Source: JBJXHB01 sp046160725
Lineage (GTDB): Bacteria > Pseudomonadota > Gammaproteobacteria > Burkholderiales > Burkholderiaceae_C
Reading direction: 5' to 3'
Assembly (NCBI GenBank): GCA_046160725.1
Contig: JBJXHB010000445.1
Location: 1 to 5,511, forward strand
Length of the DNA: 5,511 nt
Part shown: piece after piece, positions 1 through 5,495 of the stretch
Position numbering within the stretch: the first letter of the stretch is position 1
Layout: every line of letters begins with the position of its first letter
Made by a program: the position numbers and the translations under genes
The notes under the pieces: model-generated
The model's database searches: none
What the model saw: only the letters and a program-made list of their open reading frames with translations
What the model was told of the DNA's origin: nothing

Positions 1-696
1 GGCAACCTGGGCCTGCCCCTGCATGTGCAGCGCCGACCCGAGACCACGCCGGCCTGGCGCTTTATCGTCGACACGCTGCACCGCCTGCCCGGCCCGGTGA
101 CGCTGCTGGCCATCGGCCCGCTGACCAACCTGGCACTGGCCCTGGCCCATGACCCGTCCATTGCCGGACTGGCCCGCGAGGTGGTGGTGATGGGTGGCGC
201 CTTCGGCATCGGCGGCCAGGGTGGCAATGTGACGCCGGTGGCCGAGGCCAACATCCTGGGCGACCCGCATGCGGCCGACGCGGTGTTCCGTGCGCCGTGG
301 CCGGTGACCATCGTCGGCCTGGACGTGACCCACCAGGTCCTGATGGCGCATGCGCATTTCGACCATCTGCGGCTGCACGGCGGCGCCGCCGGTGGCTTCA
401 TCTGGGACTGTTCGCGCCACTATGTCGGCTTCTATGGCCGGCACCTGGGCGTCGGCGGCTGCTATGTGCACGACGGCAGCGCCGCCGCCTATGTGCTGGC
501 GCCACAGCTGTTCCAGCAGCGGCTGGGCGCCGTGCGGGTGGTTGACGACGGCATCGCCATGGGCCAGACGATCCAGGCGCTGCGGGCCTATCCCCACGCC
601 ACTGCCTGGGACGGCCTGCCGGCACAGCGCGTCTGTGCCGGCGTGGACGCCGGCGCCGTGCTGCAGCTGATCCGGCAGACCCTGTGCAGCGGTTGA
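1..696 (+). CDS. Inosine-uridine preferring nucleoside hydrolase, 3' part (5' end outside window)
   Basis: This enzyme family hydrolyses the N-glycosidic bond of ribonucleosides to free base and ribose, for salvage or catabolism. The frame is open from base 1 and gives 231 visible residues; the family is usually about 310-320 residues, so roughly 85-90 N-terminal residues, including the Ca2+-binding DxDxxxDD motif, lie outside the window. Visible family blocks are GPLTNLALAL (visible residues 39-48), VMGGAF (63-68), GNVTPVAEANILGDP (75-89; substrate-contacting Glu and Asn), GLDVTH (106-111) and HDGSA (157-161). The last carries the catalytic-site His and the metal-ligand Asp, though the usual form is HDPLA. 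An in-frame GTG at 25 is not the start, because the residues before it (GNLGLP) match the conserved segment preceding this region in the family. The gene converges on dgoA. The family assignment is firm; the preferred nucleoside cannot be read from this fragment. Confidence 0.93.
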   Translation, partial: GNLGLPLHVQRRPETTPAWRFIVDTLHRLPGPVTLLAIGPLTNLALALAHDPSIAGLAREVVVMGGAFGIGGQGGNVTPVAEANILGDPHAADAVFRAPWPVTIVGLDVTHQVLMAHAHFDHLRLHGGAAGGFIWDCSRHYVGFYGRHLGVGGCYVHDGSAAAYVLAPQLFQQRLGAVRVVDDGIAMGQTIQALRAYPHATAWDGLPAQRVCAGVDAGAVLQLIRQTLCSG

Positions 697-721
697 GCCG
701 TCATGGCCGCTGACAGGACAC

Positions 722-1333
722 TCAGGCCGCGTCCCAGGCCTGCACCAGGCGTCGCGCCCGCCGCTCGATCTCATCCGGCGCCACGCCGGGGCTGTACAAC
801 GACGAGCCGATGCCCAAAGCCGCCGCGCCGGCGGCCTTGAACGCGGCCAGGTTGTGCTCGCCGACGCCACCGACCGGCACCATCGCCGTGCCGGGTGGAA
901 ACACCGCGCGCCAGGCCTTCAGCACCGGCGGCGCCAGCAGCTCGGCCGGGAACAGTTTCAGCGCATGGGCGCCGGCCGCCAGGGCCGCAAAGCCCTCGGT
1001 CGGCGTGGCCACACCGGGCACCGCGAGCAGCCCCCGCGCCACACAACGGCCCACCACGGCCGGGTCCATGTTGGGCGCCAAAACCAGGCGCGCGCCGGCA
1101 TCGGCCACCCGGTCCACGTCGGCCGGCCGCAGCACCGTGCCGGCGCCGACCAGGATCTCGTGGCCATGGTCGCGGGCCAGACGCTCGATGCTGGCCAGCG
1201 GCTGCGGTGAGTTGAGTGGCACCTCGATGACGCCGATGCCGCCGCGCCGCAGCGCCGCGGCCACCGCATCGATCTCGTCGGGGCGTATGCCTCGCAGGAT
1301 GGCCACCACGCCTCGCAATCCGGGACGGTTCAC
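722..1333 (-). CDS. dgoA: 2-dehydro-3-deoxy-6-phosphogalactonate aldolase
   Basis: This class I (Schiff-base) aldolase cleaves 2-dehydro-3-deoxy-6-phospho-D-galactonate to pyruvate and glyceraldehyde 3-phosphate, the last step of the De Ley-Doudoroff galactonate pathway in the cytoplasm. The 203-residue product has the length of the KDPG/KDPGal aldolase family and covers one TIM barrel. Visible motifs are AILRGI-PDE (11-20), EVPLNSPQ (37-44, catalytic Glu37), GAGTVL (63-68), PG-ATPTE (106-113), ALKLFP (124-129, Schiff-base Lys126) and VGGV near residue 155. The positions of Glu37 and Lys126 agree with what I recall of E. coli DgoA, and PLNSPQ favours the galactonate over the KDPG enzyme. The GTG start is chosen because AGGAGG lies 8 bases upstream; an ATG at 1354 would put that site inside the gene. 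It lies 58 bases downstream of dgoK, which catalyses the preceding step. The KDPG aldolase (eda) alternative is less likely. Confidence 0.93.
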   Translation of the reverse strand: MNRPGLRGVVAILRGIRPDEIDAVAAALRRGGIGVIEVPLNSPQPLASIERLARDHGHEILVGAGTVLRPADVDRVADAGARLVLAPNMDPAVVGRCVARGLLAVPGVATPTEGFAALAAGAHALKLFPAELLAPPVLKAWRAVFPPGTAMVPVGGVGEHNLAAFKAAGAAALGIGSSLYSPGVAPDEIERRARRLVQAWDAA

Positions 1334-1341
1334 GTGTGCGC

Positions 1342-1347
1342 CCTCCT
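1342..1347 (-). promoter_or_regulatory. Ribosome binding site deciding the GTG start of dgoA
   Basis: A full AGGAGG on the minus strand sits 8 bases before the GTG at 1333. It decides between that GTG and the in-frame ATG at 1354, which has no comparable site upstream. It is the strongest Shine-Dalgarno sequence in the window. Confidence 0.8.
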
Positions 1348-1373
1348 CAGGCATCGAGTGAAAGCGGCGACCG

Positions 1374-1387
1374 GGCCTGCCCAGGCC
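1374..1387 (-). repeat. Inverted repeat in the dgoK-dgoA gap
   Basis: GGCCTG and CAGGCC form a perfect 6-base inverted repeat separated by two bases, starting four bases after the dgoK stop codon. As RNA it would fold as a 5-pair stem with a 4-base loop. No run of U follows on either strand, so it is not a typical intrinsic terminator. It could be an intercistronic stabilising hairpin, or chance in GC-rich DNA. Confidence 0.4.
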
Positions 1388-1391
1388 TTGC

Positions 1392-2306
1392 TCACCCCGT
1401 CGCTCCGACCAGGCCGGCGGCCATCGCCAGTCGCCATTGCCCCCGAATGGTGGCGTCCGTGTCGGCCCGGCTCGCGCCGATGCCGGCCAGCGCCAGTGCC
1501 CGCCGGTAGCGATCGACCAGGCCGGGCTCGCCCAGCAGCGTGACGGTATCGGGCGCACCGCGCTCACGCATGCTGCCGACCTCGGCGCCCAGCAGCAGGC
1601 CGGACAGATAGTCCGGCAGGTCCTCGCCCTCGCGCGCGCCGACCAGGCCGGCGGTGCGCACCGAGAACAACAGATGCAGCAGGTGCGCCGACTGCGCCAA
1701 CCCGAGCCGGACGCCGTCGTCGAAGGCCGCCGGCCGTGCCACACCCGGCTTCATCAGCCGCCCCAGGATCGAATGCTGCTGCAGCACCGCGAACAGTTCG
1801 CCCGTCATGTAGGTCTGGAACGAGGTGATGGCGCCGCCCGCACCGACCCTCGCCCACTTGCTGTGGGTACCGGGCAGGACGGCCCAGTTGCCGGCGGCGA
1901 GATCGACGCCCCAGATCTGGGTCTCCTCGCCGCGCATCACATCGGCCTGTGCGTCGGTGCCGTCGCAGCGCAGGCCCGGCACGATGTGCAGGCAGCCGCC
2001 TCCCTGCAACGGCACGGCCTTCAGACCGGCCGCCGCCTGGGCCGGCGTGGCCGGGCATGGCAGGTAGGGCACCTCGACCCAGCCCTGGCGGCTGCCGATC
2101 ATGCCGCTGGCGATCAGGGGCAACGATGCCTGCGCCATCCAGTCCTGGCATAGGCTGCGCAGTGCCGGCTCGAAGGCGCCGCCGGTCACGGCCATCACAC
2201 CGGTTGCGGCGCTGCGTCGATCCAGCACCCGCCCCTGGGCGTCCAGGAGGCTGGCGCGCAGGTTCGACGTGCCCCAGTCCAGGGCGATCAGGGTGGCGTT
2301 GTCCAT
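1392..2306 (-). CDS. dgoK: 2-dehydro-3-deoxygalactonokinase
   Basis: This kinase uses ATP to phosphorylate 2-dehydro-3-deoxy-D-galactonate at C6, making the substrate of the aldolase encoded next. The 304-residue product matches the family's usual length of about 290-310. It has the ASKHA-type fold signature: a phosphate-binding loop DWGTSNLR (residues 10-17) at the N terminus, then the family blocks MRGEETQ (124-130), LPGTHSKW (144-151), GELFAVL (169-175) and DYLSGLLLGAEV (232-243). The ATG at 2306 is preferred because GGGA lies 8 bases upstream and the lead-in to DWG then has the length usual in the family. The ATG at 2315 (three residues longer) has no visible ribosome site but cannot be excluded. 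The gene follows the thiamine-binding protein gene by 54 bases and precedes dgoA. No galactonate dehydratase, transporter or regulator gene is in the window. Confidence 0.94.
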   Translation of the reverse strand: MDNATLIALDWGTSNLRASLLDAQGRVLDRRSAATGVMAVTGGAFEPALRSLCQDWMAQASLPLIASGMIGSRQGWVEVPYLPCPATPAQAAAGLKAVPLQGGGCLHIVPGLRCDGTDAQADVMRGEETQIWGVDLAAGNWAVLPGTHSKWARVGAGGAITSFQTYMTGELFAVLQQHSILGRLMKPGVARPAAFDDGVRLGLAQSAHLLHLLFSVRTAGLVGAREGEDLPDYLSGLLLGAEVGSMRERGAPDTVTLLGEPGLVDRYRRALALAGIGASRADTDATIRGQWRLAMAAGLVGATG

Positions 2307-2358
2307 GGCGTCCATCCCGCGATGGGCCGAGTGGCCGGCTCAGGAATGCTTCGCAAGC

Positions 2359-2373
2359 GCTCAGGTGCTGAGC
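2359..2373 (-). repeat. Inverted repeat over the stop codon of the thiamine-binding protein gene
   Basis: GCTCAG and CTGAGC form a perfect 6-base inverted repeat with a 3-base loop. It spans the TGA stop codon of the small gene that ends at 2361. No T-tract follows on the minus strand, so it is a weak candidate for a terminator or a processing or stability hairpin between the cofactor genes and dgoK-dgoA. Confidence 0.35.
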
Positions 2374-2669
2374 TTGCGGCCGAGGTGCTGCTCGACCTTG
2401 TCGACCTTGGCCTTCAGCCGCCCGCTGTGGCCGGCCCGGTAGTCGGCCTTCAGATGCACGCTGATGCGCGGGCAGTCCGTCTTCAGCGCCTCGAAGCAAT
2501 CGGTGACCACGGCCATCACCTGCGCCCATTCGCCCTCGATCAGCGTGCCCATGGCCGTCAGCTGGTACGGCAGGCCGCTCTTGTCGATCACGTCGATGAC
2601 GCGCGCCACGTCGGCGCTCAGGCTCTCGGCGGTGCCGCGCGGGGCCATCGCGAATTCAAGCAGGACCAT
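2361..2669 (-). CDS. MTH1187-family thiamine-binding protein (DUF77/UPF0045)
   Basis: Members of this small family have a ferredoxin-like fold and bind thiamine or its pyrimidine moiety; their physiological role is not settled. The 102-residue product fits the family's usual length of about 95-105. Recognisable blocks are MVLLEFAMAP (1-10), the SLSADVARVIDVIDKSGLPYQL helix and strand (about 17-38), the hallmark MGTLIEGEW (40-48) and the C-terminal RISVHLKADYR (68-78) followed by a basic helix. There is no signal peptide, so a cytoplasmic location is expected. The ATG start is supported by GGAG placed 6 bases upstream. It begins 37 bases after the cobT stop and ends 54 bases before dgoK, so it could be transcribed with either module. 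The family call is secure; any role alongside the chelatase or the galactonate enzymes is inference. Confidence 0.9.
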   Translation of the reverse strand: MVLLEFAMAPRGTAESLSADVARVIDVIDKSGLPYQLTAMGTLIEGEWAQVMAVVTDCFEALKTDCPRISVHLKADYRAGHSGRLKAKVDKVEQHLGRKLST

Positions 2670-2706
2670 GGTGGTCTCCAGTCGGGTTGTCGAGTCTCGG
2701 TGATCG

Positions 2707-4446
2707 TCAGCGGTGGCGGCGACCGGCCATCAGGTTCAGCACCTCGCGCAGGGTCGCCTGGCTGATGGCGGCGGCCGGGTCCAGCGCCTGGCAGCGGCCG
2801 TAGTAGGGGCTGAGGTCCAGGCCCACGCCCAGGCCCAGGATCTCGATGTTGCCGCGGGCCTGCTCCTGCGCCACGACGCGCCGCAGGTGGTGGTCCAGGT
2901 AGTGCACGTCGTTGGCCAGGTGGGTGGCGGTGTCCATCGGGCTGCCGTCGGAGACCACGATCAGGATGCGGCGATCGATGGCCTGGCCTTCGCCGGCGTC
3001 GTCGGCGTCCCGCATGCGGGCGCAGGCCCACTGCACGGCCTCGCCGTCGATGCCCTCGCGATACAGCTCGGCCTTCTGCAGCGCGGCCCGTCCCGGCCGC
3101 GCGCGGCGCCAGGGCGTGGCCGCCGCCTTGAACACCAGGTGTCGTTGCTCGTTCAGCCGGCCGGGATGCGGCGGGCGCCCGGCGCGCTGCCAGGCCTTGG
3201 CCGCCCGCCCGCCGTTCCAGGCCGCCGTGGTGAAACCCAGTACCTCGGCTCGCACGCCAGCCTGCTCCAGTGCGCGGGCCATCACGTCGGCCAGCACCGA
3301 CACCAGCGGCAGGTGCTGCTTCATCGAGCCGGAGCAGTCCAGCAGCAGCGTCACCTGCGCCTGCGCCTGCGGCTCCAGGTGCTCGGTGCGGAACAAGCGA
3401 CGCTCGGCCGGTGATGCCACCAGCTGGGCCAGGCGCCGGCCGTCGATCCGGCCCTCGTCCTGGCCGCTGTCCCAGTCGTCAGGCCGCGGCTGTGCCAGCA
3501 GCGCCTGGAACGCCCGCGCCAGGCGGCCGATGTTCAGGCCCGAGCCGGCTACCCGCGCATCCAACTGCTCGCGCAGCGAGCGCAGTTCATCCGGCCGCAC
3601 CAGGTCCTGCGCGGCGCGCTCCTCGTCGAAGTCGCGGCTGAAGACGCGGTAGTGGTGGTCGGCCTGCTCCGGCACCCGGCTGGTGCCGCTGGTGGCCACG
3701 ACCACGCTGTCGTCCGCATCGTGGCCGAAGTCCACCCGCAGGGTGAACAGCGCGGCATCTGTGGTGTCGTCATCGCCCGCAACGGCAGCACCGGCGGCAC
3801 CCGCCCGCAACGCCGCCAGCATGTCGGCCACCTTCTCGGCCACGGCCCGGGCATGGACGGCAAAGCGCGCCTGGTCATGCCGGTCCCGCCGCAGCCCGGC
3901 CAATGGCAGGCCCAGTTCCTGCGCCAGCCGGCCGCGCGTGGTCTCGATGGCGTCCTCGCCCGGCTCGTACACCGGCTCGCCGGTCAGGCGGGTGCGGGTC
4001 ACCTGCGCCACCGCAAAAAGCAGCAGTCCGCTGGCGGTCTCGAACAGGTCCGAGGCCATGAACGCGGCCGACCATTGATCAAAGCGATGGCGCAGGTTGG
4101 TCCGTGCGCCCACCCAGGGCAGCGGCACCAGCGACTCCACCCGCTGCTGCTCCAGCAGGTCGAACACCGTGCGCGCCGCCATCGACGCCGGCGCCAGGCT
4201 GCGGTGCAGCGCGGCGTCCGAGTACCTCACCCGCAGCGCCAGGCCGTCGGCCGCGCCGCGGAACGACCCGAAATCCGCCTCCGGCGGCGGATACAGGTGG
4301 GGCGCCGCAATCGGCAGAAGCCGTGCGCCGCGATACAGCCGCCGCGCGCGGAAATGCAGATCGGGCGCGCCCGACAGCGCGCGCACGGCGGCGCCGCACA
4401 ACTCCTCGGTGCGCTGCTGCTGCCGGGACGCGACGGCGCTTGTCAT
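2707..4446 (-). CDS. cobT: Cobaltochelatase subunit CobT (VWA domain protein)
   Basis: CobT pairs with the AAA+ ATPase CobS to drive ATP-dependent insertion of Co2+ into hydrogenobyrinic a,c-diamide by CobN in aerobic B12 synthesis. The product is 579 residues; the Pseudomonas denitrificans protein is about 630. Residues 1-210 correspond to the CobT N-terminal region (for example RGAADGLALRVRY at 63-75, and ARTVFDLLEQQRVES at 91-105) but are divergent. An Ala-rich and acidic linker follows at about 213-246. From about residue 365 there is a well-conserved VWA domain with a complete MIDAS: D370-x-S372-x-S374, Thr in GFTT (404-407) and Asp500 in VVSDGSP. GRLNEQRH (429-436) and PWRRAR (445-450) are CobT signatures. 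The ATG at 4446 overlaps the cobS stop as ATGA; a longer frame to 4539 only runs through cobS and adds no homology. No ribosome site is visible before the ATG, which fits translational coupling to cobS. Confidence 0.9.
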   Translation of the reverse strand: MTSAVASRQQQRTEELCGAAVRALSGAPDLHFRARRLYRGARLLPIAAPHLYPPPEADFGSFRGAADGLALRVRYSDAALHRSLAPASMAARTVFDLLEQQRVESLVPLPWVGARTNLRHRFDQWSAAFMASDLFETASGLLLFAVAQVTRTRLTGEPVYEPGEDAIETTRGRLAQELGLPLAGLRRDRHDQARFAVHARAVAEKVADMLAALRAGAAGAAVAGDDDTTDAALFTLRVDFGHDADDSVVVATSGTSRVPEQADHHYRVFSRDFDEERAAQDLVRPDELRSLREQLDARVAGSGLNIGRLARAFQALLAQPRPDDWDSGQDEGRIDGRRLAQLVASPAERRLFRTEHLEPQAQAQVTLLLDCSGSMKQHLPLVSVLADVMARALEQAGVRAEVLGFTTAAWNGGRAAKAWQRAGRPPHPGRLNEQRHLVFKAAATPWRRARPGRAALQKAELYREGIDGEAVQWACARMRDADDAGEGQAIDRRILIVVSDGSPMDTATHLANDVHYLDHHLRRVVAQEQARGNIEILGLGVGLDLSPYYGRCQALDPAAAISQATLREVLNLMAGRRHR

Positions 4447-5423
4447 GCCGGCGCGGCGCCGGCGAAGGACTCGGCCAGCTCGACACCGAAGCAGCGCTGG
4501 TAGTACTCGGCCACGACCGGCCGCTCGGCCTCGTCGCACTTGTTGAGAAACGACAGCCGGAAGGCCGCCTGCACGTCGCCGAAGATCTCGCAGTTCTCGG
4601 CCCAGGTGATCACGGTGCGCGGCGACATCACGGTGGACAGGTCGCCCGCGGCAAAACCCTTGCGCGTCAGGTCGGCCACGGCGACCATGGCCGCCACCCG
4701 CGCCAGCGCGCGCTCGTCGGCACCCTGGCTGGGCACGCGGGCCAGCACGATGGCCATCTCCTCGGCCGCCGGCATGTAGTTCAGCGCCGCGACGATGTTC
4801 CAGCGGTCGATCTGCGCATGGTTGAGCTTCTGCGCACCGTGGTACAGGCCATTCAGGTTGCCCAGCCCCACGGTGTTGGCGGTGGCGAACAGCCGAAAGT
4901 GCGGGTTCGGGCTGATCACGCGGTTCTGGTCCGTCAGCGTGAAGCGGCCCTCGCGCTCCAGGACGCGCTGGATCACGAACATCACGTCGGGACGACCGGC
5001 GTCGTACTCGTCGAAGACCAGCGCCACCGGCCGCTGCAGGGCCCAGGGCACGATGCCTTCCTGGAACTCGGTGACCTGGCGGCCGTCGCGCAGCACCACC
5101 GCGTCACGTCCGACCAGATCGAGCCGGCTGATGTGGCCGTCCAGGTTGACCCGCACGCAGGGCCAGTTCAAGCGCGCCGCCACCTGCTCGACATGGCTGC
5201 TCTTGCCGCTGCCGTGCAGCCCCTGCACCAGCACCCGCCGGTTGCGCATGAAGCCGGCCAGGATGGCCAGCGTGACGTCCGGGTTGAAGCGATAGGCCGG
5301 GTCGATGTCGGGCACATGGGCATCGCGCTCGGTGAACGCGGGCGCGCGCAGCGGGCTGTCGATGCCGAAGGTCTCGCGCACCGCCACCGTGGTGTCGGGC
5401 TGCAGCTGGGCAAGGTCGGTCAA
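4443..5423 (-). CDS. cobS: Cobaltochelatase subunit CobS (AAA+ ATPase)
   Basis: CobS is the AAA+ motor of the aerobic cobaltochelatase; with CobT it forms the ATPase complex that activates CobN. The product is 326 residues, against about 332 in Pseudomonas denitrificans, and is recognisable end to end: FGIDS (19-23), AHVPDIDP (35-42), Walker A GLHGSGKS (68-75), ARLNWPCVRVNLDGHISRLDLVG (83-105), Walker B ALVFDEYDAGRPDVMFVIQRVLE (134-156), the sensor-1 segment FATANTVGLG (179-188), QIDRW (204-208) and the sensor/arginine segment STVMSPRTVITWAEN (263-277). The start is a TTG; no ATG or GTG exists in frame between it and the window edge, AAGGA lies 6 bases upstream, and the resulting N terminus has the family's length. 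The last four bases overlap cobT. The family call is firm. A role in B12 synthesis assumes that cobN exists elsewhere. Confidence 0.95.
   Translation of the reverse strand: MTDLAQLQPDTTVAVRETFGIDSPLRAPAFTERDAHVPDIDPAYRFNPDVTLAILAGFMRNRRVLVQGLHGSGKSSHVEQVAARLNWPCVRVNLDGHISRLDLVGRDAVVLRDGRQVTEFQEGIVPWALQRPVALVFDEYDAGRPDVMFVIQRVLEREGRFTLTDQNRVISPNPHFRLFATANTVGLGNLNGLYHGAQKLNHAQIDRWNIVAALNYMPAAEEMAIVLARVPSQGADERALARVAAMVAVADLTRKGFAAGDLSTVMSPRTVITWAENCEIFGDVQAAFRLSFLNKCDEAERPVVAEYYQRCFGVELAESFAGAAPA
4447..4463 (-). promoter_or_regulatory. GC hairpin abutting the cobT start codon
   Basis: GCCGGCGC and GCGCCGGC form a perfect 8-base inverted repeat around one central base, directly adjacent to the cobT ATG. 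In mRNA it would fold as a 6-pair all-GC stem with a 5-base loop inside the last six cobS codons (AGAAPA). It occupies the place where a Shine-Dalgarno site for cobT would lie, so independent initiation looks blocked until a ribosome finishing cobS melts it. The repeat is seen in the sequence; the regulatory role is inferred, and Ala/Gly/Pro codons in GC-rich DNA could create it by chance. Confidence 0.45.
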
Positions 5424-5429
5424 TCGGTG

Positions 5430-5434
5430 TCCTT
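5430..5434 (-). promoter_or_regulatory. Ribosome binding site supporting the TTG start of cobS
   Basis: AAGGA on the minus strand lies 6 bases before the TTG at 5423. It supports this rare start codon, since no other start codon is available in frame before the window edge. Confidence 0.65.
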
Positions 5435-5471
5435 GGATGTCAGGGTCGGGCGCGGCGTGGCGCGGTCTTGT

Positions 5472-5495
5472 GGGCCGCGGGGCGTGCCGCGGCCC
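5472..5495. repeat. 9-base GC inverted repeat upstream of cobS
   Basis: GGGCCGCGG and CCGCGGCCC form a perfect 9-base inverted repeat with a 6-base loop; GGCCGCGG recurs at 5503-5510. No T-tract follows on either strand, so it does not look like an intrinsic terminator. If the stretch is the coding tail of an upstream gene, low-complexity Ala/Arg/Pro codons would account for it. Confidence 0.45.

Noticed and set aside
697..721. Possible terminator between the converging nucleoside hydrolase and dgoA genes
   Set aside because: Only a 4-base GTCA/TGAC symmetry is present, with no stable stem and no T-tract on either strand.
1334..1744. N-terminal extension of the aldolase frame
   Set aside because: The extra codons run out of phase through the end of dgoK, give a Trp/Arg/Cys-rich peptide without homology, and are overruled by the AGGAGG site before the GTG at 1333.
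1437..2153. Plus-strand open frame of 238 codons opposite dgoK
   Set aside because: It is antisense to well-conserved dgoK codons and has shadow-frame composition (Arg, Gln, Ala, His), with no recognisable domain.
1564..2529. Minus-strand frame of 321 codons overlapping dgoK and the thiamine-binding gene
   Set aside because: It is an out-of-phase frame across two genes with clear homology; its Arg/Gly/Ala-rich product resembles nothing known to me.
2713..3414. Plus-strand open frame of 233 codons opposite the CobT VWA domain
   Set aside because: It mirrors the most conserved part of cobT; its low-complexity Gln/Val/His composition is typical of an antisense shadow.
3652..4503. Long plus-strand open frame of 283 codons opposite cobT
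   Set aside because: It lies wholly antisense to conserved cobT and the end of cobS, is rich in Arg, His and Gln as mirror frames of GC-rich genes are, and matches no family I recognise.
4447..4539. Extension of the cobT frame upstream of the ATG at 4446
   Set aside because: The added 31 codons are Arg-rich, lie within the conserved end of cobS, and add no CobT similarity; the ATGA overlap is a better start.
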